Below are positions 27,848-39,454 of a DNA stretch of 64,000 bases, piece after piece. The stretch is from Xanthomonas bonasiae (GTDB taxonomy: Bacteria; Pseudomonadota; Gammaproteobacteria; Xanthomonadales; Xanthomonadaceae). Numbering within the stretch: the stretch's first letter is position 1; every line of letters starts with the position of its first letter. A program made the translations under genes and the position numbers. The notes beneath the pieces were generated by a model. The model made no database searches. It saw only the letters and a program-made list of their open reading frames with translations, and was not told the DNA's origin. The stretch spans positions 186,001 to 250,000 of the forward strand of contig NZ_JAFIWB010000003.1 of assembly GCF_017163705.1 (NCBI RefSeq), given 5' to 3'.

Positions 27848-30223
27848 ATGAAGATCATGCACATGCTCGCAATCCTGGTGCTGGTGGCGGTGCTCGCACT
27901 GCTGGCGCTGGGGGGCGTCGGCTACAGCGCCCAGCAAGGATTGCTCGGCGCGGTCGCCGCACAGGTCACCTCGTCCGATGCGCTGCGCAACCACATGCAG
28001 GCGGACATGATGCACGACGCGTTGCGCGGCGACGTCACCACCGCGCTACTGGCCGCCTCGCGCCAGGACGATGCCGGCATCAAGGCCGCGCGCGCCTCGC
28101 TGGGCGAGCACGCCGCGGAGTTCCGCCAGGCCCTGGCCGACAACCGCAAGCTGCCGCTGGATCCGGCCCTGCGTCGCGAACTGGACGCGGTCACGCCTGC
28201 GCTGCAGGGCTACATCGACGCGGCGAGCCAGGTCGTGGGCCTGGTCGAAACGGGTGCGGACAGCGCCGCCGCCTACGCCGCCTTCACCGAAAAGTTCGAG
28301 CAGCTCGAAACCCGCATGGGCTCGATCAGCGACCGCATCGCGGCGCTGAACGAGGCCAATCGCAGCGCGGCCGAGCAGTACAGCCACCGCGTGACCTGGC
28401 AACAGTCCGCTGCGGTGGTGCTGGCGATCCTGTGCCTGGGACTGGCCGCCGGCTGGATCCTGCGCTCGGTCTCGCGCCTGCTCGGCGGCGAGCCGAGCGT
28501 GGCGATGGCCGCCGCCCAACACATCGCGGCGGGCCGCCTGGACCAGCCGATTCCGGTCGCCGCCAAGCACGCCAACAGCCTGATGGCGGCGCTGGCGCGG
28601 ATGCAGCGCGAACTGCGCGAGCGGATCGAACGCGAGCGCAGCATCGCCGCCGAGAACCTGCGCATCCGCACCGCGCTGGACAACGCCTCGACCGGCATGT
28701 ACATCGCCGATCCCGACCTGACCATCGTCTACGCCAACGGCGCGCTGCAGAAACTGCTGGACACCTACGCCGACGATATCCACGCCTGTGCGCCGGCGTT
28801 CCAGCGTTCCAGCCCCCTGCTCGGCCAGCCGGTGTCGTTGCTGGAAGTGGGCAACTCGCAGGACGCCGAGATCTACCAGCAGCTCGACCGCCAGGGCGTC
28901 GCGCAGCGCGAGGTGCGCTACCGCGAAGCCTGCATCGCCCAGGAGGTCTCCGCGATCCGCAACGAGGTCGGCGCCCACGTCGGCTTCGTCTGCGAATGGC
29001 GCGACCGCACCGCCGAAGCCAGGGTCGAAGTGGAGGTGGCCGAGGTGGTGCGCAGCGCCGCGGCCGGCGACCTGTCCAGACGCATCGACAGCGACGGCAA
29101 GCAGGGCTTCTTCCTGTTGCTGGCGCAGCAGCTCAACGGCCTGCTCGACGCCAATGCGGGCAGCATCGCCGAAGTGTCGCGCCTGCTCAGCGCACTGGCC
29201 GACGGCGACCTGAGCGCGCGCATGCACGGCGAGTTCGACGGCGTGTTCGCGACCATGCGCGACGATGCCAACGCCACCGCCGAACGGCTCGCCGGCATCG
29301 TCGGCCGCATCCAGCAGGCCGCCGGCAACATCAACACCGCGGCCAGCGAGATCGCCGCCGGCAACGACGACCTGTCGCGCCGCACCGAGCAGCAGGCGGC
29401 CAGCCTGGAAGAGACCGCCGCCTCGATGGAAGAGCTGACCTCCACGGTCAAGCAGAACGCCGAACACGCGCGCCAGGCCAACCAGCTCGCGGTCGGCGCC
29501 GCCTCCGTCGCCTCGCAGGGCGGCGCCGTGGTCAGCCAGGTGGTGACCACGATGAGCGGCATCGAGACCTCCTCGAAGAAGATCGCCGACATCATTTCGG
29601 TGATCGACGGCATCGCCTTCCAGACCAATATCCTGGCGCTCAATGCCGCGGTGGAAGCGGCGCGTGCAGGCGAACAGGGCCGCGGTTTCGCCGTCGTCGC
29701 CAGCGAGGTGCGCACCCTCGCCCAGCGCTCGGCCGGCGCGGCCAAGGAGATCAAGGGCCTGATCGACGAGTCGGTGACCCGCGTCGCCGAAGGCTCGGCC
29801 CTGGTCGACCAGGCCGGCCGCACCATGCAGGAGATCGTGTCCTCGGTGCAGCGCGTCACCGACATCATGGGCGAGATCTCCGCTGCCTCGCAGGAACAGT
29901 CGTCCGGCATCGAGCAGGTCAACCAGACCGTCACCCAGATGGACGAGGCCACCCAGCAGAACGCCGCGCTGGTCGAGGAAGCCACCGCCGCGGCGCGCGC
30001 GATGGAAGAACAAGCCGGCCAGCTCAGCGAGGTCGTCGCGATCTTCAGGCTCGACGGCAGCGCGCCGGGCACGGCGCTACCGAGCCGCCCCGTGGCTGCG
30101 GCGCAGACGCAGGCGAAGCGGCCTCAGCCGGCGAGCGGCGCGCGCAAGCCCGCCATGCGCGCGATCCCCGGCAACCGCTCCGCCGCCAGTACCGCGGCCG
30201 AGACGGATTGGCAGGAGTTCTGA
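27848..30223 (+). CDS. Methyl-accepting chemotaxis protein MCP5 (helical sensor plus PAS)
   Basis: A 791-aa receptor. TM1 ~5-24, helical periplasmic domain, TM2 ~186-206, HAMP-like region, then a cytoplasmic PAS domain (~273-391) with [28 protein letters not shown] and [10 protein letters not shown] further HAMP-like unit ([20 protein letters not shown]) precedes the Tsr-like signalling domain (tip ~587). The tail is DWQEF. PAS placement suggests a second, cytoplasmic input such as redox or a small molecule; cofactor unknown. No own promoter was seen, and it likely shares the barrel gene's transcript. The start gives [19 protein letters not shown]. Confidence 0.93.
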   Translation: MKIMHMLAILVLVAVLALLALGGVGYSAQQGLLGAVAAQVTSSDALRNHMQADMMHDALRGDVTTALLAASRQDDAGIKAARASLGEHAAEFRQALADNRKLPLDPALRRELDAVTPALQGYIDAASQVVGLVETGADSAAAYAAFTEKFEQLETRMGSISDRIAALNEANRSAAEQYSHRVTWQQSAAVVLAILCLGLAAGWILRSVSRLLGGEPSVAMAAAQHIAAGRLDQPIPVAAKHANSLMAALARMQRELRERIERERSIAAENLRIRTALDNASTGMYIADPDLTIVYANGALQKLLDTYADDIHACAPAFQRSSPLLGQPVSLLEVGNSQDAEIYQQLDRQGVAQREVRYREACIAQEVSAIRNEVGAHVGFVCEWRDRTAEARVEVEVAEVVRSAAAGDLSRRIDSDGKQGFFLLLAQQLNGLLDANAGSIAEVSRLLSALADGDLSARMHGEFDGVFATMRDDANATAERLAGIVGRIQQAAGNINTAASEIAAGNDDLSRRTEQQAASLEETAASMEELTSTVKQNAEHARQANQLAVGAASVASQGGAVVSQVVTTMSGIETSSKKIADIISVIDGIAFQTNILALNAAVEAARAGEQGRGFAVVASEVRTLAQRSAGAAKEIKGLIDESVTRVAEGSALVDQAGRTMQEIVSSVQRVTDIMGEISAASQEQSSGIEQVNQTVTQMDEATQQNAALVEEATAAARAMEEQAGQLSEVVAIFRLDGSAPGTALPSRPVAAAQTQAKRPQPASGARKPAMRAIPGNRSAASTAAETDWQEF

Positions 30224-30561
30224 CCGAGGGCCAGGCGGACAGTTCGTCCGGCTGGCCCTCTGTACCGACGCGACATGCACGACGAGGCGCAATGGCGCGC
30301 CTCCCAGGCGTAGGGAGCGTACGCACCCGAGGTCGGGAATCGCCTTACGCCTAATGTTTCATGCAGCACCCCGGCTTCCGTGCCGATAGAGCCTTGAGGC
30401 GACGGCACGGCAGCTGCACAGCAGTACAACGAAACAGTTGAATTCTCGCTCCATTTGCTTACCGCCACGTCTCGCCGCTCAAGGTTTCTTTCGGCACCGC
30501 CCATTGGGCGTCGCCAATCGAACCGCGACAGCCAACCTTCGGTAATCCAAAGAGGTCAGCC
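30224..30561. other. 338-bp gap between MCP5 and MCP6 with weak promoter candidates
   Basis: Starts with a hairpin (GAGGGCCAGGCGGAC 30226-30240 with GTCCGGCTGGCCCTC 30246-30260, one mismatch). A sigma-54-like CGGCACG-GCAG-CTGCA lies at 30403-30418 (GG and GC 10 apart). A sigma-28-like TCAAGGTT (30479-30486) is followed after 12 bases by GCCCATTG. Neither is strong enough to call alone. No gene is supported. Confidence 0.4.
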
Positions 30562-32805
30562 ATGAATTCGTTCCTGCAACGCTACAACGTCGGCCGCCGC
30601 CTCGGCGGCGCCTTCGGTCTTCTGATCCTGCTCTCGTGCCTGCTGGTGGCGGCCGGGCTGCTTTCCATGTCGCGTGCCAAACAGGAACTCGACAACATCG
30701 TCAAGGTCAGCGTCGAGAAGACCCGGATCAGCAACGGCATGCTCGACGCCAATACCAATATCCTGGTCGCGCTGGGCACTCTGTCCATGGTCACCAGCGA
30801 GGAACTCAATCATCAGGCGCTGGCCGAGATCAAGAAGCAGCGCCAGCGCTATGCGGATTTGCGCAAGCAACTGGACGCGTTTCCGCCGAGCGAGAAAGGC
30901 AAGGTGCTTCGCGCCGAGATCGACGCCGCACGCGCCACCGCCCGCACCATGAACGACGAAGTCATCGCGCTCGCCATCTCCGGTCGCAATGCCGAAGCGC
31001 AAACCGCGCTGAGCGAGCGCTCGCGCCCGGCCACGCTTGCCTGGAACGCGAAGATCCGCGAGAACGTGGACTTGCAGGACGAACAACTGCAGAAGGCCTA
31101 TGCCCAGGCGACGCAGGCGATGGCCAGCGGCCGCAACATGCTGATCGCCGGCGGCGTGACCGTGCTGATCGTCAGCAGCCTGCTGGCCTGGGCGATCACC
31201 CGCAGCCTGACCCAGCCGCTGAACCGCGCCACCCGCGCCGCCGAGGCGATCGCCGAAGGGCGCCTGGACAACGACGTGCGCACCGATGCGCGCGACGAAC
31301 CCGGCCGCCTGCTCAACGCGATGGAGAAAATGCAAGCGCAGCTGCAGCGCTTCTCCAGCGAGACCGCGCAGATGATCGAGCTGCATGCGGACAAGGACAT
31401 GAGCCATCGCATGCCGCTGGATTTCCCCGGCGTGTACGGCGACCTGAGCAAGGGCATCAACACCATGATGTTCGAGCACCTGGACGCGATCGTCGATGCG
31501 ATCGCGGTGCTCAACGAATACGCCAATGGCGACCTGCGCCGCGACGCGCGGCGCCTGCCCGGCAGCCGCGCGGTGCTGCACGAATCGATGGATGGGGCCA
31601 AGGCCAGCCTGCTGGCGATCAATACCGAGATCAAGCGCCTGGCCGCGGCGGCCGCCGCCGGCGACTTCAGCGCCCGCGGCGATGCGCAGCACTTCCAGCA
31701 CGACTTCCGCCTGATGGTGGAAGGCCTCAACGCCATGATGGAAGTCAGCGACCGCAACCTCGGCAAGCTCTCCGCGCTGCTGCAGTCGATCGCCGCCGGC
31801 GACCTGACCGCGCGCATGCACGGCGAGTTCCACGGCGTGTTCGCCCGGATGCGCGACGACGCCAACGCCACCGCCGATCAGTTGACCGGCATCGTCGGCC
31901 GCATCCAGACCGCGGCGGTCAGCATCAACGCCGCCGCCACCGAGATCGCCGCCGGCAACGACGACCTGTCGCGCCGCACCGAACAGCAGGCGGCCAGCCT
32001 GGAAGAGACCGCCGCGTCGATGGAAGAACTGACCTCCACCGTGAAACAGAACGCCGAGCACGCGCGCCAGGCCAACCAGCTCGCGGTCGGCGCGGCAGGC
32101 GTCGCCACCCAGGGCGGCGACGTGGTCGGCCAGGTGGTGAGCACGATGAGCGGCATCGAAGCCTCGTCGAAGAAGATCGCCGACATCATCTCGGTGATCG
32201 ACGGCATTGCCTTCCAGACCAACATCCTCGCGCTCAATGCCGCGGTGGAGGCCGCGCGCGCCGGCGACCAGGGTCGCGGTTTCGCCGTGGTCGCCAGCGA
32301 AGTGCGCACCCTCGCCCAGCGCTCGGCCGGCGCGGCCAAGGAAATCAAGGGCCTGATCGACGACTCGGTGGCCCGCGTCGCCGAGGGCTCGGTACTGGTC
32401 GACCAGGCCGGCAAGACCATGCAGGAGATCGTGTCCTCGGTGAAACGCGTCACCGACATCATGGGGGAGATCTCCGCCGCCTCGCAGGAGCAGTACGCCG
32501 GCATCGAGCAGGTCAACCAGACCGTCACCCAGATGGACGAGACCACCCAGCAGAACGCCGCACTGGTGGAGGAAGCCACCGCCGCGGCGCGCTCGATGGA
32601 GGAACAGGCCGGGCAGCTCACCGAAGCGGTGGCCGTGTTCAAGATCGACGACGCTCCCGCGGCAGCGCGCCGCCGCCCCACGGTCAGCGCGCCGGAGGTG
32701 GCGGCCGTGGTCAAGGCACAGGTCGCCGCTGCGACGCGTGCGGTGCGCAATGCACCCAAGCGCGCGGCCGGGGGCGGCGGCGACGCCAGCTGGCAGGAGT
32801 TCTGA
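30562..32805 (+). CDS. Methyl-accepting chemotaxis protein MCP6 (4HB type)
   Basis: A 747-aa receptor. The first helix ([20 protein letters not shown]) and transmembrane segments (~13-33 and ~193-213) closely match MCP1. The periplasmic 4HB-like domain is more like MCP2 in its second half ([15 protein letters not shown]). HAMP, the [20 protein letters not shown] linker class, and a Tsr-like signalling domain (tip ~546, with GDQGRGF instead of GEQGRGF) follow. The tail is SWQEF. GAGG lies upstream of the ATG. It appears to be a paralogue from local duplication. Confidence 0.94.
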   Translation: MNSFLQRYNVGRRLGGAFGLLILLSCLLVAAGLLSMSRAKQELDNIVKVSVEKTRISNGMLDANTNILVALGTLSMVTSEELNHQALAEIKKQRQRYADLRKQLDAFPPSEKGKVLRAEIDAARATARTMNDEVIALAISGRNAEAQTALSERSRPATLAWNAKIRENVDLQDEQLQKAYAQATQAMASGRNMLIAGGVTVLIVSSLLAWAITRSLTQPLNRATRAAEAIAEGRLDNDVRTDARDEPGRLLNAMEKMQAQLQRFSSETAQMIELHADKDMSHRMPLDFPGVYGDLSKGINTMMFEHLDAIVDAIAVLNEYANGDLRRDARRLPGSRAVLHESMDGAKASLLAINTEIKRLAAAAAAGDFSARGDAQHFQHDFRLMVEGLNAMMEVSDRNLGKLSALLQSIAAGDLTARMHGEFHGVFARMRDDANATADQLTGIVGRIQTAAVSINAAATEIAAGNDDLSRRTEQQAASLEETAASMEELTSTVKQNAEHARQANQLAVGAAGVATQGGDVVGQVVSTMSGIEASSKKIADIISVIDGIAFQTNILALNAAVEAARAGDQGRGFAVVASEVRTLAQRSAGAAKEIKGLIDDSVARVAEGSVLVDQAGKTMQEIVSSVKRVTDIMGEISAASQEQYAGIEQVNQTVTQMDETTQQNAALVEEATAAARSMEEQAGQLTEAVAVFKIDDAPAAARRRPTVSAPEVAAVVKAQVAAATRAVRNAPKRAAGGGGDASWQEF

Positions 32806-32813
32806 GTTCCGCA

Positions 32814-32841
32814 GTCGCCATGCCCGCCACGGCATGGCGAC
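32814..32841 (+). repeat. Perfect inverted repeat just after MCP6
   Basis: GTCGCCATGCC (32814-32824) and GGCATGGCGAC (32831-32841) around a six-base loop, without a T run. A related palindrome built on CGCCATGCCG/CGGCATGGCG follows MCP7. Confidence 0.7.
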
Positions 32842-32874
32842 TGCGGCCGGCCAGGCCGGCATCGCATGATCGGC

Positions 32875-32902
32875 AAGCCCGGATCGCGGATTCGGGCTTT
32901 TT
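32875..32902 (+). terminator. Rho-independent terminator after MCP6
   Basis: AAGCCCG (32875-32881) pairs with CGGGCTT (32893-32899) and runs into TTTTT. Confidence 0.72.
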
Positions 32903-33027
32903 AATGTCCGCAGCGCGAATATGCGCCGCGCACCCGACAGATCGCGTCGCACCGCAACGGTCGCGGCGCCGCACGAGCATGCGCCGGAAGGCGCGTCGGC
33001 CAGTGCACAGCGACAGCGCCGCAAGGC

Positions 33028-33044
33028 ATGGGAATCATTCTCAT
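33028..33044. promoter_or_regulatory. Fur-box-like palindrome upstream of MCP7
   Basis: ATGGGAATCATTCTCAT is an almost perfect dyad around a central C; one mismatch separates it from ATGAGAAT-N-ATTCTCAT, a common gammaproteobacterial Fur-binding form. It lies about 83 bp upstream of the sigma-28 promoter of MCP7. Function is inferred from the sequence alone. Confidence 0.45.
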
Positions 33045-33126
33045 GCACGACACAAAAAAAACCTGCTCAAACCCCTCAAGTTTCTGAGATGCGCATCTTG
33101 AGCCGAACATTTTTCGGTTCGCCCCC

Positions 33127-33153
33127 TAAAGTCCATCCGGCCAATGCCGCTAA
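33127..33153 (+). promoter_or_regulatory. Sigma-28 promoter for MCP7
   Basis: TAAAGTCC (33127-33134), 11 bases, GCCGCTAA (33146-33153). The leader is long (about 230 bases). Confidence 0.78.
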
Positions 33154-33391
33154 AAGTCTCAATATGAGAATTTGTCTAAAAAATACTACTAAAGTTTTCG
33201 CCCTTCTCTGCTAGGAACTGCCGCCGCCCGACAGACGGACGGTCGCGTCTGTGGGCCAGACGCACAGTGCCAACCGCTTCTCCTGCATCCGCGTCACGTC
33301 TGCTGAGCTCCGGCGCCATGCAGACCGTTCTCCCTGCCGGGCCCGTACTTCCACAGTTCGACCATTCGTTAACCTGACCCGGTAGAGCCAC

Positions 33392-35644
33392 ATGACCTCC
33401 AAAAATCCGTCCATCTCCACCCAGCTCGCCATCGGCTTCGGCGCCGTGGTGCTGGTCATGCTCGTCGTCGGCGGCATCAGCCTGAGCAGCCAGTCCAAAT
33501 TGAACAGCGCCATGGAGATCAACGAACATACGTTCAAGGTGCTGGCCAGCGGCGAAGAGATGCAGGAGAACGCACTGAATATCGAGACCGGCACGCGCGG
33601 TTACCTGCTGTCGGGCGACAAGCAGCATCTGCAGCCCTTCGAGAAGGGTCAGGCCGCGTTCGAAAAGGGCTATGCCAACGCCAAGCAGCTGACCGTGGAC
33701 AACGCCAGGCAACAGGCGCGCCTGGCCGAGGTGGACAAGGCGTACCAGCAATTCCTGGCCGTGGAAAAAGACACCATCGGCGTGCGCGAAGCGGACAACG
33801 GTGCCGAACAGTCCCTGGCCGTGTTCCGCGAGGGACGCGACCGCGTGGCGATGGGCAAGATCCGCCAGCTGCTGAGCGATTTCGCCAACGAAGAGACCAG
33901 CCTGCTGGCCACGCGCAGCGCCGAGCTGGAAGCGGTGCGCACCCGCGGCAAGTGGTCGGTGCTGATCGGCAGCCTGATCGCGGTGCTGGTCGCGGTGGGC
34001 ATGGGCCTGGTGATCCGCCGCCAGTTGGTCAAGCGGATGGGCCAGGCCATTTCCGTCGCCGATGCCATCGCCTCGGGCAATCTCGACAATGCCATCGACA
34101 CCCGGTCGCGCGACGAAACCGGCCGCCTGCTGCTCAGCATGAACAAGATGCAGACGCAGCTGCAGGCGGTCCTGGCCGCGCAGACCGAGATGGCCCAGCG
34201 CCATGATGCCGGCCAGATCAGCTACCGGATGGATGCCAAGGCGTTCCCGGGGCAATACGGCCGCATGGTGCACGACAGCAACGAGCTGGCGGGTTCGCAC
34301 ATCGCGGTGAAGATGCGCCTGGCGCAGATCATGGGCCGCTATGCGATCGGCGACTTCAGCGAGGACATGGATCGCCTGCCGGGCGAAAAGGCCGTGCTGA
34401 CCGAGACCATGGACACGGTCAAGCAGAATCTGACCGCGATGAATCGCGAGATCAGCCAGTTGGCCACTGCCGCAGCGGCCGGCGACTTCAGCGTGCGCGG
34501 CGACGCCGAGCGCTTCCAGTACGACTTCCGCGCCATGGTCGACAACCTCAACCAGCTGATGGCCACCGCCGACGGCAACCTGCAGTCCTTGTCCACGCTG
34601 CTGCAGTCCATCGCCGCCGGCGACCTGACCGCACGCATGCACGGCGAATTCCAGGGTGTGTTCGCCCGGATGCGCGACGACGCCAACGCCACCTCCGAGC
34701 AGTTGGCCGCCATCGTCGGCCGCATCCAGACCGCCGCGTTGAGCATCAACAGTGCCTCCAGCGAGATCGCCACCGGCAACGACGACCTGTCGCGCCGTAC
34801 CGAGCAGCAGGCCGCCAGCCTGGAGGAAACCGCCGCCTCGATGGAAGAGCTGACCTCCACGGTCAAGCAGAACGCCGAGCACGCGCGCCAGGCCAACCAG
34901 CTCGCAGTCGGCGCCGCGGCGGTCGCCTCGCAAGGCGGCGACGTGGTCGGCCAGGTCGTCACCACGATGAGCGGCATCGAGACTTCGTCGAAGAAGATCG
35001 CTGACATCATCAGCGTCATCGACGGCATCGCCTTCCAGACCAATATCCTGGCCTTGAATGCGGCGGTGGAAGCGGCGCGTGCCGGCGAACAGGGCCGCGG
35101 TTTCGCCGTGGTCGCCAGCGAGGTGCGTACCCTCGCCCAGCGCTCGGCCAACGCCGCCAAGGAAATCAAGAGCCTGATCGACGACTCGGTCAGCCAGGTG
35201 TCCAACGGCTCGGCGCTGGTGCGCCAGGCCGGCCAGACCATGACCGAGATCGTGTCCTCGGTGCAGCGCGTCACCGACATCATGGGCGAGATCTCCGCCG
35301 CCTCGCAGGAGCAGTACGCCGGCATCGAGCAGGTCAACCAGACCGTCACCCAGATGGACGAGGCGACGCAGCAGAATGCTGCGCTGGTGGAAGAAGCCAC
35401 CGCCGCGGCACGCTCGATGGAAGAGCAGGCGCGCGAGCTCACCGAAACCGTCGCGGTGTTCAAGATCGACGATGCTCCGGCGACGACGGCACCGGCGAGC
35501 CGGCGCCAGGCGATCAGCGCACCTTCCGTGTCCGCAATGGTCAAGGCACAGGTGTCGGCAGCGACCCGCACCGTGCGCGCCGCACCCAAGCGTGCGGTCG
35601 GCGCTGGCGCCGCCGCTACCGATACCAGCTGGCACGAGTTCTAA
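33392..35644 (+). CDS. Methyl-accepting chemotaxis protein MCP7 (CHASE3-like)
   Basis: A 750-aa receptor, paralogue of MCP3. TM1 ~9-29; periplasmic CHASE3-like domain with [19 protein letters not shown]2 ~188-208 ([20 protein letters not shown]); HAMP; linker of the [14 protein letters not shown] class; Tsr-like signalling domain with tip ~544; tail SWHEF. The N-terminus [20 protein letters not shown] parallels MCP3. Upstream are a Fur-box-like site and a sigma-28 promoter, so expression may respond to iron as well as FliA. Confidence 0.94.
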   Translation: MTSKNPSISTQLAIGFGAVVLVMLVVGGISLSSQSKLNSAMEINEHTFKVLASGEEMQENALNIETGTRGYLLSGDKQHLQPFEKGQAAFEKGYANAKQLTVDNARQQARLAEVDKAYQQFLAVEKDTIGVREADNGAEQSLAVFREGRDRVAMGKIRQLLSDFANEETSLLATRSAELEAVRTRGKWSVLIGSLIAVLVAVGMGLVIRRQLVKRMGQAISVADAIASGNLDNAIDTRSRDETGRLLLSMNKMQTQLQAVLAAQTEMAQRHDAGQISYRMDAKAFPGQYGRMVHDSNELAGSHIAVKMRLAQIMGRYAIGDFSEDMDRLPGEKAVLTETMDTVKQNLTAMNREISQLATAAAAGDFSVRGDAERFQYDFRAMVDNLNQLMATADGNLQSLSTLLQSIAAGDLTARMHGEFQGVFARMRDDANATSEQLAAIVGRIQTAALSINSASSEIATGNDDLSRRTEQQAASLEETAASMEELTSTVKQNAEHARQANQLAVGAAAVASQGGDVVGQVVTTMSGIETSSKKIADIISVIDGIAFQTNILALNAAVEAARAGEQGRGFAVVASEVRTLAQRSANAAKEIKSLIDDSVSQVSNGSALVRQAGQTMTEIVSSVQRVTDIMGEISAASQEQYAGIEQVNQTVTQMDEATQQNAALVEEATAAARSMEEQARELTETVAVFKIDDAPATTAPASRRQAISAPSVSAMVKAQVSAATRTVRAAPKRAVGAGAAATDTSWHEF

Positions 35645-35665
35645 AGCCCTGCCATCGGAATGCCC

Positions 35666-35698
35666 ACGATCGCCATGCCGTTCCGGCATGGCGATCGT
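35666..35698 (+). terminator. Perfect 15-bp hairpin after MCP7, terminator-like
   Basis: ACGATCGCCATGCCG (35666-35680) pairs fully with CGGCATGGCGATCGT (35684-35698) around TTC. It has no clear T run, so termination is likely but not certain. Confidence 0.5.
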
Positions 35699-35933
35699 CG
35701 TTGTGCCGGCCACGCGCAGCGCGAGCGCCTCCAGACTCGCGCTCTGCAGCGGTCGCTTGGATTCCCGCGCAGCTCACGCCGATCGCCGGCAGTGACGGCA
35801 CCGCCCCGTAATCGGCCCACCGTGTCGGATCGAGCGCCACGCCCAGTGCCAGGCGATGCAACGGCGCTGTAACCAGGCGCTCACAGCCACGCGACAAACT
35901 CGATCGCCGGCTGACTCGCACGCCGGACGCGCT

Positions 35934-35960
35934 TCAACAATCCAGTCCGCACGCCGCTAC
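35934..35960 (+). promoter_or_regulatory. Probable sigma-28 promoter for MCP8
   Basis: TCAACAAT (35934-35941), 11 bases, GCCGCTAC (35953-35960). Confidence 0.65.
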
Positions 35961-36136
35961 TGCATCGACACCAAGCCGCTTCCGCAAGCAGTGATCGCCA
36001 TGAAGCATTCCCTATCGCGCTGCCCACTGCCTGCATCCGTGCGCGCCGCGGATCCGTATCTGCAAGCAGACGATGCCATGCAGTCGCAATCGCGCGCTGC
36101 TTGACCTGTCGCCACCACGACGCTCAGAGACTTTTC

Positions 36137-38716
36137 ATGTCACAACAGGTTCCCCAGGCCGCTGCCGGCCATCCCCGCTCCGCCCTCGGGTCGCAGCGCG
36201 TCTTGCGTGCCTGGCACGATCTCGCCATCGCCAGGAAGCTCAGCATCATCGGCATCCTCGTCCTGCTCGGGCTGGCGATCCCGGTCCTGCTCTACAGCGA
36301 CAAGCTCAACGAAAGCGTCGGCATCAGCCGCAACGAACTGCGCAGCTATGCGCCGCTGCGCGAAATGCTGTCGCTGCTGGCGGCGCTGCAGGCCGAACGC
36401 GTCGAAACCGGCGCCGCCGCCGCCGCTGCGGCACGCACTGCGGACCGGTCCCTGGCCGATCTGCAGCGCACCGTTGCGGCGCTGCCCGGCTTCGAAAGCA
36501 GCGACAAGGCCTTGGCGCGCTTGCGCCAGGCGTTGGCAAACGGACGCGGCGACAGCGGCGCGGTCGGCAAACAGGCCGCTGCTGCGCTCGATGCGCTGCG
36601 CGACGACAGCCAACTGGTCTATACCCCGTATGTGGAGAGCTATCACCTGGTGGTGGCCAGCCTGATCTACGGTCCAGATACCAGCGAAGCGCTGACCCGC
36701 CTGGATGCGGCGGCGGATCCGTCGCAGGCCGGCGCGGATGCGCCGGTGCTGCGCGAGCAGATCGCGCAGATCGCGCGCGACCATGCCCGGCTGCGCAACG
36801 AAATGGAAAAGGCGGTGGGCCTGCTCGAGCAACCGGATCCATCGCTGGCCGCCGCCGTCGCGACCGAAGCAGGCCACGCCGACGCCGCCCTGCAGCAACT
36901 GTCCGCCGCGCTGGACAGTGGCGCGCCCGATGCCGACCGCCGCTGGAACCGCGCGCTCGACGCCTGGGGCCATGCGCTGCAAGCGCTGAGCGCGACGTCG
37001 TTGCAAGCGCTGCAGCGGCAGTCGGCACGGCACCTGGCCGAGGCGCGCAGCGCGATGTGGTGGACGATCGCCGGGTTGAGCCTGCTGACGCTGCTCATCG
37101 TCGCCTTGTGCGTCCACACCCTGTCGGTGCTGACCCGCAACGTCCGCAACGCCGCCAGCGTCGCCGCGCAGATCGCGCAGGGCCGCCTGGATACCGCGAT
37201 CGCGGTGTCCAGCCGCGACGAAAGCGGCCAGTTGCTGGCAAACATGCAGCAGATGCAGCAGCAACTGCAGCGCGTGCTGGCGGCGCAGGTCGAGATGGCG
37301 CGGCGCCACGACGCCGGCGAGATCAGCTACCGCATGGACGAAAGCGCCTTTCCCGGCGACTACGGGCGCATGGTCCGCGACAGCAATGCGCTGGCCGCGG
37401 CGCATATCGCCGTCACCCTGCGCCTGGCGCAGATCATGGACCGCTACGCGATCGGCGACCTCAGCGAGGACATGGAGCGCCTGCCCGGCGAGAAAGCCGC
37501 GCTGACCGCGACCATGGACACGGTCAAGCAGAACCTGACCGCGATGAACCGCGAGATCAACCAGCTCGCCGCCGCCGCCGCGGCCGGCGACTTCAGCGTG
37601 CGTGGCAACGCCGAACGCTTCCAGTACGACTTCCGCGCCATGGTCGACAGCCTCAACCGGCTGATGGCCACCGCCGACGGCAACCTCGACGCGCTGTCCG
37701 CGATGCTGCAGGCCATCGCCGCCGGCGATCTGACCGCACGCATGCACGGCGAGTTCAACGGCGTGTTCGCGACCATGCGCGACGACGCCAACGCCACCGC
37801 CGAGCAACTCGCCGGCATCGTCGGCCGCATTCAGAGCGCTGCATCGAGCATCGACAGCGCCTCCAGCGAGATCGCTGCCGGCAACGACGACTTGTCTCGG
37901 CGCACCGAGCAGCAGGCGGCCAGCCTGGAAGAAACCGCCGCGTCGATGGAAGAGTTGACCTCCACGGTCAAGCAGAACGCCGAGTCCGCGCGCCAGGCCA
38001 ACCAACTGGCGGTGGGCGCCGCGTCGGTCGCCGCACAGGGCGGCGCCGTGGTCGGCCAGGTGGTGAGCACGATGAGCGGGATCGAGGCCTCGTCCAAGAA
38101 GATCGCCGACATCATCTCGGTGATCGACGGCATCGCCTTCCAGACCAACATCCTGGCCCTCAACGCCGCGGTGGAAGCGGCGCGCGCCGGCGAACAGGGC
38201 CGCGGTTTTGCGGTGGTCGCCAGCGAGGTGCGCAGCCTCGCCCAGCGCTCGGCCAACGCCGCCAAGGAAATCAAGCACCTGATCGACGACTCGGTCGGCC
38301 AGGTCGCCAACGGATCGACCCTGGTGCGCCAGGCCGGTGAGACCATGACCGAGATCGTCTCCTCGGTGCAGCGCGTCACCGACATCATGGGCGAGATCTC
38401 CGCCGCCTCGCAGCAGCAGTACGCCGGCATCGAACAGGTCAACCAGACCGTGACCCAGATGGACGAGGCGACGCAGCAGAACGCCGCGCTGGTCGAGGAA
38501 GCCGCCGCCGCGGCGCGCGCGATGGAAGAACAGGCCGGCCAGCTCACCGAGACCGTTGCGCTATTCAAGATCGACCCGACCCATGCCACGCCATCGCCGC
38601 GGTCCCGCTCCGCTGCGACAACCAAGGCAGCGGCAAACGCGCCGGCCTCGGCGACCGAACGCAAGCCGCAGCCCGCGTATGCCAGCCACGGCAGCGCGGC
38701 GATGGCAGGGCCGTAA
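36137..38716 (+). CDS. Methyl-accepting chemotaxis protein MCP8 (large helical sensor, no tether)
   Basis: An 859-aa receptor. An unusual ~34-residue cytoplasmic N-terminus precedes TM1 (~35-54). The periplasmic part (~55-305) is about 250 residues, Ala-rich and helical, with [18 protein letters not shown]. This size fits a helical bimodular or nitrate-sensor-like fold, but I cannot assign it. TM2 ~305-327, HAMP, linker of the [18 protein letters not shown] class, signalling domain tip ~664. The C-terminus GSAAMAGP lacks the xWxxF tail. The ATG at 36137 was preferred over an upstream TTG because it gives [11 protein letters not shown] close to CAGAGA. Confidence 0.92.
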   Translation: MSQQVPQAAAGHPRSALGSQRVLRAWHDLAIARKLSIIGILVLLGLAIPVLLYSDKLNESVGISRNELRSYAPLREMLSLLAALQAERVETGAAAAAAARTADRSLADLQRTVAALPGFESSDKALARLRQALANGRGDSGAVGKQAAAALDALRDDSQLVYTPYVESYHLVVASLIYGPDTSEALTRLDAAADPSQAGADAPVLREQIAQIARDHARLRNEMEKAVGLLEQPDPSLAAAVATEAGHADAALQQLSAALDSGAPDADRRWNRALDAWGHALQALSATSLQALQRQSARHLAEARSAMWWTIAGLSLLTLLIVALCVHTLSVLTRNVRNAASVAAQIAQGRLDTAIAVSSRDESGQLLANMQQMQQQLQRVLAAQVEMARRHDAGEISYRMDESAFPGDYGRMVRDSNALAAAHIAVTLRLAQIMDRYAIGDLSEDMERLPGEKAALTATMDTVKQNLTAMNREINQLAAAAAAGDFSVRGNAERFQYDFRAMVDSLNRLMATADGNLDALSAMLQAIAAGDLTARMHGEFNGVFATMRDDANATAEQLAGIVGRIQSAASSIDSASSEIAAGNDDLSRRTEQQAASLEETAASMEELTSTVKQNAESARQANQLAVGAASVAAQGGAVVGQVVSTMSGIEASSKKIADIISVIDGIAFQTNILALNAAVEAARAGEQGRGFAVVASEVRSLAQRSANAAKEIKHLIDDSVGQVANGSTLVRQAGETMTEIVSSVQRVTDIMGEISAASQQQYAGIEQVNQTVTQMDEATQQNAALVEEAAAAARAMEEQAGQLTETVALFKIDPTHATPSPRSRSAATTKAAANAPASATERKPQPAYASHGSAAMAGP

Positions 38717-38881
38717 CGCACCCTGCCCAACGGCGCCGGACCCCTGCGCCGACCCGCACCGGCCGTGGAGCGTTCCCGCGGCCGAGGCGGTCCGCGTCGC
38801 CACCCGGGCGACGGCGGGTCGGCGACGAAGGCCTGGGGCAAGCGCCCTGCCCCGCTTCCGGCTTCCGAATCGGCAATTGCC

Positions 38882-38908
38882 TAAAGCCAGCCGGGTTCCC
38901 GTCGATAA
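38882..38908 (+). promoter_or_regulatory. Sigma-28 promoter for the CxC protein and MCP9
   Basis: TAAAGCCA (38882-38889), 11 bases, GTCGATAA (38901-38908), about 45 bp before the next start. Confidence 0.8.
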
Positions 38909-38953
38909 CGTGAAGAGCCGGTGATTGTCGGCGCAGCGCCCATCGGGGGGCCC

Positions 38954-39454
38954 ATGCACGATGCCACCATCGCCGAGGCGAATCGTCCGCGCCGGCGCTC
39001 GCCGTTGCCGGTCGGCATGCTGTTGCTCGCCGTCTGGGCCGCGTGGTCGGCGGCCAGCCTGGCGTACCTCGCCAAGCCGTCGTCCGGCGCCAGCGCCGAC
39101 ACCATCCGCCGGCAATTGCAGGCCTTCGCGTCCTCCACGCCGCCGCGCGGCCAGGCCGCGGCGTTCCAGTTGCGCCTGGCCGAATGCGGCTGCACGCCTC
39201 GCGGACCCGCGCCCACGCTGCCGGGCCTGCTCAACATCGACCTGGGCGACCGGCCGGCGCCCGAGGCGCTGCCCTACCCGCTGATCGTGCTCGATGCCGA
39301 CGGCCGCCTGGTCTACGCCGGCCCTTCGCACATCGAGGGCTGCGGCGCCGCCATTCCCGCCGCGTCATTGCTGCCGCGCCTGCTCGCGGCCAGCGGTGCG
39401 ACGCCGCTGATCCTTCTCACCCACTGTGCATGCCCAAAGGAATCATCCGCATGA
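38954..39454 (+). CDS. Membrane-anchored CxC protein, DUF6436/thioredoxin-like, coupled to MCP9
   Basis: A 166-aa protein with one N-terminal transmembrane helix (~19-37, [20 protein letters not shown]) and a soluble part that should be periplasmic. It has ECGCTPRGP and HCACPKESS, two Cys-X-Cys pairs, plus another Cys in IEGCGAAIP, and the strand [19 protein letters not shown] as in thioredoxin-like folds. I recall similar proteins under DUF6436, but this is from memory. ATG at 38954 was chosen; a GTG at 38921 is an alternative. Its stop overlaps the MCP9 ATG, so the two are co-translated under a sigma-28 promoter. A redox or metal role with MCP9 is inference. Confidence 0.75.
   Translation: MHDATIAEANRPRRRSPLPVGMLLLAVWAAWSAASLAYLAKPSSGASADTIRRQLQAFASSTPPRGQAAAFQLRLAECGCTPRGPAPTLPGLLNIDLGDRPAPEALPYPLIVLDADGRLVYAGPSHIEGCGAAIPAASLLPRLLAASGATPLILLTHCACPKESSA

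Larger units (their letters stand above)
32806..33391. other. 586-bp gap between MCP6 and MCP7
   Basis: Contains a perfect 11-bp-stem hairpin (32814-32841), a terminator (32875-32902), a Fur-box-like palindrome (33028-33044), a sigma-28 promoter (33127-33153) and an AT-rich leader (about 33160-33210). A second -35-like TAAAGTTT at 33190-33197 has no matching -10. No gene is supported. Confidence 0.55.
35645..36136. other. 492-bp gap between MCP7 and MCP8
   Basis: Holds a strong hairpin (35666-35698) and a sigma-28-like promoter (35934-35960). Short open frames on both strands lack plausible starts. No gene is supported. Confidence 0.5.

Noticed and set aside
30556-33048. Very long open frames on the minus strand opposite the receptor genes (also opposite flhA, cheA and others).
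   Set aside because: They are His/Gly/Arg/Val-rich reverse readings of GC-rich genes with third-position bias, lack family motifs and repeat opposite each receptor paralogue.
33190-33216. A perfect -35-like TAAAGTTT as a second sigma-28 promoter for MCP7.
   Set aside because: The sequence 11 bases downstream (CTGCTAGG) is not a GCCGATAA-type -10.
38690-38716. TGGCAG in another frame near the MCP8 stop, as if a WQ tether had been frameshifted away.
   Set aside because: The alternative frame continues G-R-N without Phe or a stop, so there is no clear lost pentapeptide.
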